Assembly (NCBI GenBank): GCA_027065215.1
Contig: JAMOOT010000284.1
Coordinates: forward strand, 1-7,302
DNA length: 7,302 bases
DNA from: Candidatus Omnitrophota bacterium
GTDB taxonomy: Bacteria > Omnitrophota > Gorgyraeia > S143-82
Direction: 5' to 3'
In this document: positions 1-6,170 of the stretch, piece by piece
How positions within the stretch are numbered: the stretch's first letter is position 1
How the letters are laid out: each line of letters starts with the position of its first letter
The notes under the pieces: model-generated
Databases searched by the model: none
Told to the model about the DNA's origin: nothing
The model's input: only the letters and a program-made list of their open reading frames with translations
Translations under genes and position numbers: made by a program

Positions 1-1
1 A

Positions 2-148
2 GCAATAAAGCAGATAGAGGAGAGGAGGTATTGGGAGAAGTATGAGGGAGTGGGTAAGGAGATATATTTGGTGGGGATAAATATAGATAGTAAGGGAAGG
101 ACAGTTGGGGAGATGGAGATAAGGAGGCTTGAAGAGGTTGGGTGTTAA
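2..148 (+). CDS. C-terminal end of a PD-(D/E)XK nuclease superfamily / DUF1703-like protein (partial)
   Basis: An open frame enters from the left edge and ends at TAA 146-148, giving the last 48 residues of a protein. The visible tail begins AIKQIEERRYWEKY and continues with KEIYLVGINID, then GRTVGEMEIRRLEE. This pattern (a K/Q-I helix, a Y-x-E-K-Y stretch, a hydrophobic strand ending in G-I-N/x-D/S, then a short final strand) is typical of the C-terminus of DUF1703 / PD-(D/E)XK nuclease-like proteins, often fused to an N-terminal AAA-ATPase-like domain. The catalytic part lies outside the window, so activity cannot be judged. The family is common in anaerobes as multicopy accessory genes of unknown role. 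The DNA is markedly purine-rich on the coding strand. It sits 165 bp before atpB and appears functionally unrelated to it. The family call is from recognition of the tail only. Confidence 0.6.
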   Translation, partial: AIKQIEERRYWEKYEGVGKEIYLVGINIDSKGRTVGEMEIRRLEEVGC

Positions 149-236
149 AATGGAGGTTTATTTAAAGATAATACACTCATCGGAAACAATCAAGAGCGAT
201 ATTCATTCCAATCTCCAATGTTTAGAAAAATAAATA

Positions 237-264
237 TGGATTCTATGAGAGTTTTTGGTATAAT
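237..264 (+). promoter_or_regulatory. Probable sigma70-type extended -10 promoter of the atp operon
   Basis: A perfect TATAAT lies at 259-264, preceded by TGG at 256-258, giving the extended -10 form TGnTATAAT. A poor -35 candidate, TGGATT (237-242), lies 16 bp upstream, as expected where an extended -10 compensates. Transcription would start near 271 and leave a leader of about 40 nt before atpB. It is the best promoter-like site I see between the upstream gene and atpB. The rest of 149-313 is AT-rich, with no convincing gene, no atpI and no clear hairpin-plus-T-run terminator for the upstream gene. The assignment is by motif only. Confidence 0.55.
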
Positions 265-302
265 TAAAACAATTGAATGAATGCATTGAACTTTTAAGTC
301 TC

Positions 303-310
303 GTGGGGGG
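303..310 (+). promoter_or_regulatory. Unusual, weak ribosome binding site of atpB
   Basis: The only purine-rich stretch before the atpB ATG (314) is GTGGGGGG, ending just 3 nt before the start codon. It can pair with the anti-Shine-Dalgarno sequence only through G-U wobble and at short spacing. Other genes here have much better sites, for example GGAGGT for atpE and AAGGAGG for atpA and atpD. Subunit a is needed at one copy per complex, so weak initiation would fit its stoichiometry, but that is inference. Confidence 0.35.
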
Positions 311-313
311 CGT

Positions 314-1018
314 ATGGGGGAATTTGGAACGATAAAAGTAGTCTCCTTATTTATCCCTGGACTTAATTTAACGGTTCAGGTCAATCCAGTTACTATCTTT
401 ACTACGTGGGGGATTTGTTTGTTTCTTATTGGTGTTGCTTCTGTTGCCTCTTATCGGCTAAGGAAGATCCCTTCTCGGTTTCAGGCCTTGATTGAACTTT
501 TGTACGAATCTTTTCGCAGCCTTACTATTGAGACAATAGGAGAGATAGGACATCGATACGTTCCATATATATTTACTTTGTTCCTATTTGTCCTCTTTTC
601 TAACTGGATTTCGGTTATCCCTATTTTCTCTTCTCCGACAGGAGATTTGAATACCTGTCTTGGATTGGGGTTGATTGCCTTTTTTATTGCCCATGGTACA
701 TCAATAAAAGAACGAGGAATAGGTGGGTATTTGAAGATGTATTTAGAACCATTTCCCTTTCTTTTACCGTCTAATCTGGTCTCTGAGATGGGGAAACTTA
801 TTTCCCATTCTTTTCGTCTTTTTGGAAACATCTATGCTGGTGGAATAGTGGTGGCTCTTATTCCTTTTATTGTGTTGAAACTTCTTGGGGCCTGGGGGGT
901 CCCTCTTTTGTTGGTTATGATGCCAGTTTTAAAGGCCTTTTTTGACGTCTTTGTTGGGGCAGTTCAGGCCTTTGTCTTTGCCTTGTTGGCAGCGGCTTAT
1001 ATATCGGTGTTGTTGTAA
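314..1018 (+). CDS. atpB: F-type ATP synthase subunit a
   Basis: This is the membrane stator channel subunit that carries ions to and from the c-ring. The 234-residue length is normal for a short bacterial subunit a. Hydrophobic segments are seen at about 25-47, 84-104, 115-127, 174-205 and 208-234. The family hallmarks are present: the P-T-G-D-L-N motif at 108-113, the helix with SHSFRLFGNIYAGG where Arg168 matches the essential Arg210 of E. coli, and the last helix FVGAVQAFVFALLAAAYIS where Gln218 matches Gln252. The ATG at 314 gives a normal N-terminus, although its ribosome binding site is poor. It is the first gene of the operon. No atpI precedes it within the window. The identification is secure. 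Confidence 0.97.
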   Translation: MGEFGTIKVVSLFIPGLNLTVQVNPVTIFTTWGICLFLIGVASVASYRLRKIPSRFQALIELLYESFRSLTIETIGEIGHRYVPYIFTLFLFVLFSNWISVIPIFSSPTGDLNTCLGLGLIAFFIAHGTSIKERGIGGYLKMYLEPFPFLLPSNLVSEMGKLISHSFRLFGNIYAGGIVVALIPFIVLKLLGAWGVPLLLVMMPVLKAFFDVFVGAVQAFVFALLAAAYISVLL

Positions 1019-1042
1019 ATAGTGTAAAAAGGAGGTAGGAAT

Positions 1043-1324
1043 ATGGCAGCAGAACAGGCAGTTACTCAGGCAGTGATTGATAGCCATACCATCATCAGGG
1101 CGGCTTCTCTTTTGGGCGCTGGATTGTGTATGGGCTTGGGGGCTATTGGCCCTGGAATGGGTGAAGGTTTTGTTGGAGGTAAGGCTTGTGAAGGGATTGC
1201 TCGTCAACCTGAACTTCAGGGAGTCTTGACCCGGACTATGCTCTTGGCGGATGCAATTGCAGAGTCAACGGGTATATATTCATTGGTAATAGCCTTGCTT
1301 CTTATATTTGTGGTAAAGGGATAA
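1043..1324 (+). CDS. atpE: F-type ATP synthase subunit c, Na+-type with two carboxylates
   Basis: This is the rotor ring subunit, a two-helix hairpin of 93 residues. Helix 1 covers about 20-46 and contains GAIGPGMGEGFVGGKA. The polar loop has the conserved ARQPE (53-57). Helix 2 covers about 64-91 and contains AIAESTGIYSLVIALLL. Glu74 is the ion-binding carboxylate. Around it, Ser75, Thr76 and Tyr79 match the Na+-ligand set of Ilyobacter/Propionigenium (E65, S66, T67, Y70). In helix 1, Glu41 falls where those species have Gln32, which gives the two-carboxylate pattern described for Fusobacterium nucleatum (E32/E65). Na+ coupling is therefore likely but is inferred. The N-terminus is about nine residues longer than in P. 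modestum. The start is supported by GGAGGT at 1031-1036, 6 nt before the ATG. This is a strong site that fits the need for many c copies per complex. Confidence 0.96.
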   Translation: MAAEQAVTQAVIDSHTIIRAASLLGAGLCMGLGAIGPGMGEGFVGGKACEGIARQPELQGVLTRTMLLADAIAESTGIYSLVIALLLIFVVKG

Positions 1325-1343
1325 AGAAGAAGGGGTTTATATT

Positions 1344-1823
1344 ATGAATCTGAACGCTACATTGTTCATTCAGATTGTAAGTTTTCTTATACTTTTGTTT
1401 TTGATGACGAAGGTCCTCTATCGGCCTCTCCAAAATTTGTTGGATGAAAGGATTAATAAGGTTCGTTCTGACATAGAAGATGCGCAAAGACTTTTGGCTG
1501 AGGCTGAAGAAAATCGACGTAGGGCACAAGAGATGCTTCACAAGGCGCAAGAAGAAGCAATGCTTATTCAAAGAAAGGCTGAACAAGAGGCCGATGCGTA
1601 TTATCGTCAGCAATTGCAACGAACCAAGGAGGAAATGGAGAAACTTCTTGCCTCGGCCCAGGCCGAGATTCAGGAGAATGTTCGTAATGCAAAGGCCGAA
1701 CTTCAACAGGAGATATCTTCTATATCTATTGCCGTGGCTGAGAAGATATTACGTCGGGAGATATCCGAATCTGAGCATGAGCAGATTATTCGAGAGGCTA
1801 TAGAGGGGATTGTGCATGGATGA
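1344..1823 (+). CDS. atpF: F-type ATP synthase subunit b (peripheral stalk)
   Basis: This is the peripheral stalk subunit that ties Fo to the catalytic head. It has 159 residues, the usual length. One N-terminal membrane helix spans about 5-22, followed by the VLYRPLQNLLDERINKV segment typical of bacterial b subunits. A long charged helix then runs from about 40 to 130, rich in Glu, Lys, Gln and Ala without Pro or Gly, as expected for the right-handed coiled coil. The C-terminal part (IAVAEKILRREIS) is the region that binds delta. Only one b gene is present, so the stalk is probably a b2 homodimer rather than b/b'. The start follows AGAAGGGG (1328-1335). The end overlaps atpH by 8 bp, which suggests translational coupling. 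Confidence 0.96.
   Translation: MNLNATLFIQIVSFLILLFLMTKVLYRPLQNLLDERINKVRSDIEDAQRLLAEAEENRRRAQEMLHKAQEEAMLIQRKAEQEADAYYRQQLQRTKEEMEKLLASAQAEIQENVRNAKAELQQEISSISIAVAEKILRREISESEHEQIIREAIEGIVHG
1803..1808 (+). promoter_or_regulatory. Ribosome binding site that sets the atpH start at 1816
   Basis: GAGGGG lies inside the end of atpF, 7 nt before ATG 1816. An in-frame TTG at 1810 would leave only one base of spacing, so ATG 1816 is the better start. The resulting N-terminus, MDDKFLIAEKYAQGLF, matches the usual delta start. Confidence 0.7.
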
Positions 1824-2358
1824 TAAATTTTTGATAGCAGAAAAATACGCTCAAGGTCTTTTTGCGTATGCTAAGGAGAATAATCTTGTCGATCGAGCAA
1901 TGGAGGATTTATTTATCCTTAAAGAGGCTATTGAACAAGTCCCGAGGTTAATTTATTGGCTTTCAGTCCCTATCATCCAGAGGGAGGAAAAATTTCAGTT
2001 TGTATCTGATATTGCACAGGCATTGAAGATTTGTAGTGCAGTGGAATGGTTTTTAATGGTGGTGATAGGTAAAAAGCGAATTAAGTTCCTGCCATGGATG
2101 ATTGAAAAATACAGGGTCCTATATAATATATATCATCATCGAATAGATGTTAAGGTGGTCTCGGCTCGGAAACTTAGTGATTCTGAACGTCAGTTGTTTC
2201 TGCATATTTGGGGAGGATATCTTAATCGCTGGATTAATCTATTAGAGGAGGTTGATCCTGAGTTAATTGGGGGAATGAAGGTTTACTTTGAAGGGAATCT
2301 CTATGATGCCTCGGTAAAAAAGAAATTAGAACTGTTAAAGGAGGAGATGGTGCGATGA
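1816..2358 (+). CDS. atpH: F-type ATP synthase subunit delta
   Basis: This is the soluble stator subunit (OSCP equivalent) that links the b subunits to the top of the alpha3-beta3 head. From ATG 1816 it is 180 residues, the normal length. The N-terminal helical domain (about 1-105) begins with the family-typical IAEKYAQGLFAYAKE and includes IIQREEKFQFV. The C-terminal domain carries the signature region DPELIGGMKVYFEGNLYDAS near 143-162, followed by a final amphipathic helix ending LELLKEEMVR. It overlaps atpF by 8 bp and shares ATGA (2355-2358) with atpA, a 4-bp overlap typical of coupled translation. It is diverged in the middle, as delta usually is, but the termini and gene order make the call secure. 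An alternative start (TTG 1810) would add two residues. Confidence 0.94.
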   Translation: MDDKFLIAEKYAQGLFAYAKENNLVDRAMEDLFILKEAIEQVPRLIYWLSVPIIQREEKFQFVSDIAQALKICSAVEWFLMVVIGKKRIKFLPWMIEKYRVLYNIYHHRIDVKVVSARKLSDSERQLFLHIWGGYLNRWINLLEEVDPELIGGMKVYFEGNLYDASVKKKLELLKEEMVR

Positions 2359-3869
2359 ATATAAGGATTAGTCCGGAGGAGATCAGTTCGGTTATAAAAT
2401 CGCGGATTGAGTCATTTTCTAAAAGTTATGATCTGTCTCAGGTGGGACAGGTATTGGAGGTCGGAGACGGGATTGCCCGTATTTACGGGTTAGAAAATGC
2501 AATGTCCGGGGAGTTAGTCCATTTCCCAAAGCAGGATTTATATGGCATGGTCTTAAATTTGGAAGAAGAAAGTGTTGGAGTTTGTCTCTTTGGTGATGAT
2601 AGTGAGGTGAAAGAGGGTGATGAGGTCAGATGTACAGGCAGGATTGCTGAGGTGCCGGTGGGTGATGCCCTGATTGGTAGGGTGGTCAATCCATTAGGTA
2701 TCCCAATTGATGGAAAAGGAGAAATAAAGTGCGATAGGTTTCGTCCAGTTGAAAGGATTGCTCCAGGGGTGATTGAGCGCCAGCCTGTAAAGGAGCCACT
2801 TCAGACGGGTATAAAGGCAATTGATGCAATGATCCCAATCGGTAGGGGCCAGCGCGAATTAATTATTGGAGATAGACAGACAGGTAAGACAGCTATTGCA
2901 TTAGACACCATAATTAATCAAAAGGGCAAGGGTGTTATCTGTGTGTATGTGGCTATTGGACAAAAGAATTCTACTATCGCAAGTGTAGTGAAGACGTTGG
3001 AACGTTTTGGCGCAATGGATTATACCATTGTAGTGGCTGCTGGGGCCAGTGAGCCTGCCCCTTTGCTTTATATTGCGCCTTATGCAGGTTGTGCTATGGC
3101 TGAAGAATTTCTGGAGACAGGAAGGCATGCATTGATTGTATATGACGATCTCACTAAGCATGCCCAGGCATACCGTGAGATGTCTTTGTTGTTAAGAAGA
3201 CCTCCGGGTAGAGAGGCTTATCCTGGTGATGTCTTTTACGCCCATTCCCGTCTTTTAGAAAGGGCTTGTAAATATAGTGATGCCAAAGGCGGTGGCTCCT
3301 TAACTGCCCTACCGATTATTGAGACTCAGGCAGGAGATGTTACAACGTATATTCCGACCAATGTTATCTCTATCACGGATGGGCAGATTTATTTGGAAAC
3401 AAACCTGTTTTATCAAGGCGTAAGGCCTGCAATAAATGTCGGATTGTCAGTCTCGCGAGTCGGTGGAAATGCCCAGGTCAAGGCGATGAAACAAGTGGCT
3501 GGGAGGCTTCGTTTGGATTTGGCCCAGTACAGAGAGATGGAGGCATTTGCTCAATTCGGCACGGAATTAGATAAGGCAACCATTGCTCAATTAGAGAGGG
3601 GTAAAAGGTTGGTTGAATTGCTAAAACAATCTCAGTTTCAACCATTATCTATGGCTGAAGAAGTGCTGTCTCTTTATGTTGGAGTTAATGGTTATCTTGA
3701 TGATATACCTTTAGACAGGATTAAGAGGTTTGAAGAAGAGTGGCTTGCTGCCCTGCGCAGTGAATATAAGTACATTTTAGATGAGATAGAAAACAAAAAA
3801 GAAATTAGCGAAGAGTTAGATGAAAAGATAAAGAAGGCAATATCTGAGTTCAAGGCAAGGTTTAAGTGA
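2355..3869 (+). CDS. atpA: F-type ATP synthase subunit alpha
   Basis: This is the non-catalytic nucleotide-binding subunit of the head, 504 residues, of normal length. The N-terminal segment (ISPEEISSVIKSRIESF) is the delta-contacting region. It is followed by the beta-barrel (about 27-93), the nucleotide domain and the helical C-terminal domain (about 380-504). The P-loop GDRQTGKT is at 172-179. The stretch LIVYDDLTKHAQAYREMSLLLRRPPGREAYPGD (259-291; D264 and D265 at the Walker B position) is canonical. Arg368 in the SVSRVGG motif matches the arginine finger of E. coli (Arg376) that completes the catalytic site on beta. The start overlaps the atpH stop by 4 bp and follows a strong AAGGAGG at 2338-2344. 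No missing key residue or frameshift is seen. Confidence 0.99.
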   Translation: MNIRISPEEISSVIKSRIESFSKSYDLSQVGQVLEVGDGIARIYGLENAMSGELVHFPKQDLYGMVLNLEEESVGVCLFGDDSEVKEGDEVRCTGRIAEVPVGDALIGRVVNPLGIPIDGKGEIKCDRFRPVERIAPGVIERQPVKEPLQTGIKAIDAMIPIGRGQRELIIGDRQTGKTAIALDTIINQKGKGVICVYVAIGQKNSTIASVVKTLERFGAMDYTIVVAAGASEPAPLLYIAPYAGCAMAEEFLETGRHALIVYDDLTKHAQAYREMSLLLRRPPGREAYPGDVFYAHSRLLERACKYSDAKGGGSLTALPIIETQAGDVTTYIPTNVISITDGQIYLETNLFYQGVRPAINVGLSVSRVGGNAQVKAMKQVAGRLRLDLAQYREMEAFAQFGTELDKATIAQLERGKRLVELLKQSQFQPLSMAEEVLSLYVGVNGYLDDIPLDRIKRFEEEWLAALRSEYKYILDEIENKKEISEELDEKIKKAISEFKARFK

Positions 3870-3877
3870 GGTTATAG

Positions 3878-4729
3878 ATGAATGTCAGACAGATTAAACA
3901 AAGGGCATTGGCGGTTGAGAAGACCAAGAAGATCGTTAAGGCAATGCAAGTTGTGGCCTTGACTCGTCTTAGAAGGTTGGAATCAGCCGCATTACACGGA
4001 AAGGTCTATTTTGAGAAGATGAAAATGTTGGTTGAGGAGGTAAGTCAAGATCTCGGGTCTATCTATCCTTTATTGCGGCCACGAAAAGAAAGACGAGTGA
4101 TATGGGTAGCAGTAATAGGGAGTGATAAGGGATTATGTGGGAATTTTAATGCCAATATTTATCGGGGATTAGAGGCGTTTTTGGATAAAAATAAGGGGGT
4201 TGATGTAAAGGTTGTGGCATTGGGAAGAAAGATCGTGAGTTATCTTCGTCGTAAATATCCTGAGAGATTGAGGTTGGCATTGGATAGAATAGATGATAAA
4301 AAGGCCCTAAATCAGTTTTTAGATGAATTGCAACATTTAGTGGTAGAAGGGTTTGTAAAAGGTGAATTAGATGGCTTTTATATACTTTATAGTGAGTTTA
4401 AGGGGCATATCTTGGGTAATATCGCTGAGTTAGAGGTCTTGCCTTTGGGGAATGTTGAAGGACAAAGGGAAATTCGCCCTAACTTTTTGTTTGAGCCTGG
4501 GGAAGAAGAAGTAGTGTCAGTGGTGGTTAAAGAGTATGTGGCCTCTCAGGTTAACCAAACGTTGCTTGAATCTCGCGCAGCAGAGGAACTTTCTCGAATG
4601 ATGGCAATGAAGTCGGCTACAGATGCCTCAGATAAGATGTTATCGGTATTGATGCTGTCTTATCATAAGGCAAGACAGGCTAATATTACTCGGGAGATTA
4701 TTGAAATAATAAACGCGCAAGGGGCTTAG
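3878..4729 (+). CDS. atpG: F-type ATP synthase subunit gamma (central shaft)
   Basis: This is the rotating shaft that couples c-ring rotation to conformational change in the head. It has 283 residues, within the bacterial range. The N-terminal helix starts with the conserved RQIKQRALAVEKTKKIVKAM and includes VALTRLRRLE, forming one strand of the coiled coil. The central Rossmann-like domain contains the conserved GSDKGLCGNFN (81-91). The C-terminal helix holds the family signature SRMMAMKSATDASDKM (239-254) and ends RQANITREIIEIINAQGA. There is no insertion of the chloroplast redox-switch kind. It starts 8 bp after atpA with a modest GTGAGG site (3866-3871) that spans the atpA stop. It is followed 15 bp later by atpD. 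Confidence 0.98.
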   Translation: MNVRQIKQRALAVEKTKKIVKAMQVVALTRLRRLESAALHGKVYFEKMKMLVEEVSQDLGSIYPLLRPRKERRVIWVAVIGSDKGLCGNFNANIYRGLEAFLDKNKGVDVKVVALGRKIVSYLRRKYPERLRLALDRIDDKKALNQFLDELQHLVVEGFVKGELDGFYILYSEFKGHILGNIAELEVLPLGNVEGQREIRPNFLFEPGEEEVVSVVVKEYVASQVNQTLLESRAAEELSRMMAMKSATDASDKMLSVLMLSYHKARQANITREIIEIINAQGA

Positions 4730-4744
4730 TGAAGGAGGAGAGTT

Positions 4745-6142
4745 ATGGCTGGTACAGGTAGGATAAAGACGGTAATTGGGCCAGTGGTGACGGTTGAATT
4801 CAATCCACAGGAACTTCCTAACATATATAACGCCTTAGTGGTAAAGAGAGAAGGGCAGAAGGACCTTATATTGGAGGTTCTGCAGCATATTGGCGATAAT
4901 GTAGTGAAGTGTATCGCAATGTCTTCCACTGACGGATTAAAAAGGAATATGGAGGTAATCGATACCGGTAATCCAATAAGTGTTCCAGTGGGAGAACATG
5001 CCTTAGGTAGGATATTTAATGTGGTGGGTGAAATAATTGATGGGGGTAATCCTCTCCCTCCAGATATCCCCCATTGGCCTATACACCGTGATCCACCCTC
5101 TATGGAAGATCAAAATACGGATTGGGAGATATTAGAAACGGGTATTAAAGTAATCGATCTACTGGCGCCTTATCCGAAAGGAGGGAAGGTTGGGTTATTT
5201 GGAGGCGCAGGAGTTGGGAAGACAGTGATAATAATGGAGTTGATTAGAAATATCGCAATTGAGCATGGTGGGGTTAGTGTATTTACTGGAGTTGGAGAAC
5301 GAACCCGAGAGGGGAATGACCTGTGGCTGGAGATGAATAAGTCAAAGGTAATTAACAGGGCCAGTTTAGTATTTGGGCAGATGAATGAACCCCCAGGAGC
5401 AAGGTTTAGGGTAGCATTGGCTGGACTAACGATGGCAGAGTATTTTCGTGATGTTGAAAGAAAAGATGTGTTGTTATTTATCGACAATATATTTAGGTTT
5501 GTCCAGGCAGGTTCAGAGGTATCAGCCTTGTTGGGCAGACTCCCTTCGGCTGTAGGTTACCAACCAACTTTGTCGACGGACTTGGGACAATTGCAAGAGA
5601 GGATTACTTCTACTCGGAATGGTTCAATTACCAGTGTTCAGGCGGTTTATGTCCCAGCCGATGACCTTACAGATCCTGCTCCGGCCACTACCTTTGCCCA
5701 CTTAGATGCTACTACGGTACTTTCTCGGCAGATTGCTGAGTTAGGTATATACCCAGCAGTAGATCCGTTGGATTCTACCTCTCGCGTTCTTACGCCTGAA
5801 GTAGTTGGTTGGGAACATTATCGTGTGGCGCGTGAGGTCCAGAGGATATTGCAAAGATATAAAGACCTGCGAGATATAATTGCAATACTGGGTATGGAAG
5901 AATTGAGCGATGAAGATAAATTGGTAGTAAGTCGTGCTCGAAAGATACAGAGGTTTTTGTCTCAACCGTTTTTTGTAGCTGAGGAGTTTACTGGGCGACC
6001 GGGTAAGTTTGTACGGGTTGAAGATACAGTGAGAGGATTTGCAGAGATTATAGAAGGTAAATACGATGACTTGCCTGAACAGGCTTTTTATATGGTAGGT
6101 ACTATTGAGGAAGCGGTGGAGAAAGCCAAAACCCTTGTATAA
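4745..6142 (+). CDS. atpD: F-type ATP synthase subunit beta (catalytic)
   Basis: This is the catalytic subunit, 465 residues, of normal length. The N-terminal beta-barrel spans about 1-80. The nucleotide domain has the P-loop GGAGVGKT (153-160), the catalytic Glu185 within GVGERTREG (matching E. coli Glu181), and Walker B LLFIDNIFR with Asp247. The PSAVGYQPTL and PADDLTDPAP segments are standard, as is the PAVDPLDSTSR region (337-347). In the C-terminal domain the usual DELSEED lever reads EELSDED (385-391): the negative charge is kept but the spelling is altered. The start follows AAGGAGG (4732-4738) at 6 nt. No atpC follows: the next start codon is 28 bp on and belongs to glgA. The identity is certain. 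Confidence 0.99.
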   Translation: MAGTGRIKTVIGPVVTVEFNPQELPNIYNALVVKREGQKDLILEVLQHIGDNVVKCIAMSSTDGLKRNMEVIDTGNPISVPVGEHALGRIFNVVGEIIDGGNPLPPDIPHWPIHRDPPSMEDQNTDWEILETGIKVIDLLAPYPKGGKVGLFGGAGVGKTVIIMELIRNIAIEHGGVSVFTGVGERTREGNDLWLEMNKSKVINRASLVFGQMNEPPGARFRVALAGLTMAEYFRDVERKDVLLFIDNIFRFVQAGSEVSALLGRLPSAVGYQPTLSTDLGQLQERITSTRNGSITSVQAVYVPADDLTDPAPATTFAHLDATTVLSRQIAELGIYPAVDPLDSTSRVLTPEVVGWEHYRVAREVQRILQRYKDLRDIIAILGMEELSDEDKLVVSRARKIQRFLSQPFFVAEEFTGRPGKFVRVEDTVRGFAEIIEGKYDDLPEQAFYMVGTIEEAVEKAKTLV

Positions 6143-6155
6143 GTTAGATCCTAAT

Positions 6156-6161
6156 GGAGGG
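6156..6161 (+). promoter_or_regulatory. Ribosome binding site supporting the extended glgA start
   Basis: GGAGGG lies 9 nt before ATG 6171, in the 28-bp gap after atpD. It is the best initiation site for the downstream frame. The later Met21 codon (6231) has only GGGAGA directly against it, and there is no Met between residue 22 and the catalytic core. It therefore supports the long lysine-rich N-terminus being translated. No terminator hairpin is visible in the gap, so readthrough from atpD is likely. Confidence 0.65.
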
Positions 6162-6170
6162 AAGTAAATA

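Noticed and set aside
150..233. A 27-codon open frame just after the upstream gene (starts MEVYLKIIHSS)
   Set aside because: It is very short, has no good ribosome binding site, has no recognised similarity and ends before the probable atp promoter.
201..282. Inverted pair ATTCATTC (201-208) and GAATGAAT (275-282) flanking the promoter
   Set aside because: It is only 8 bp with a 66-nt loop in AT-rich DNA, which is easily expected by chance. There is no T-run for a terminator and no known operator match.
1810..1815. TTG at 1810 as the start of atpH
   Set aside because: It is almost abutting the GAGGGG ribosome binding site, whereas ATG 1816 has proper spacing and gives the usual delta N-terminus.
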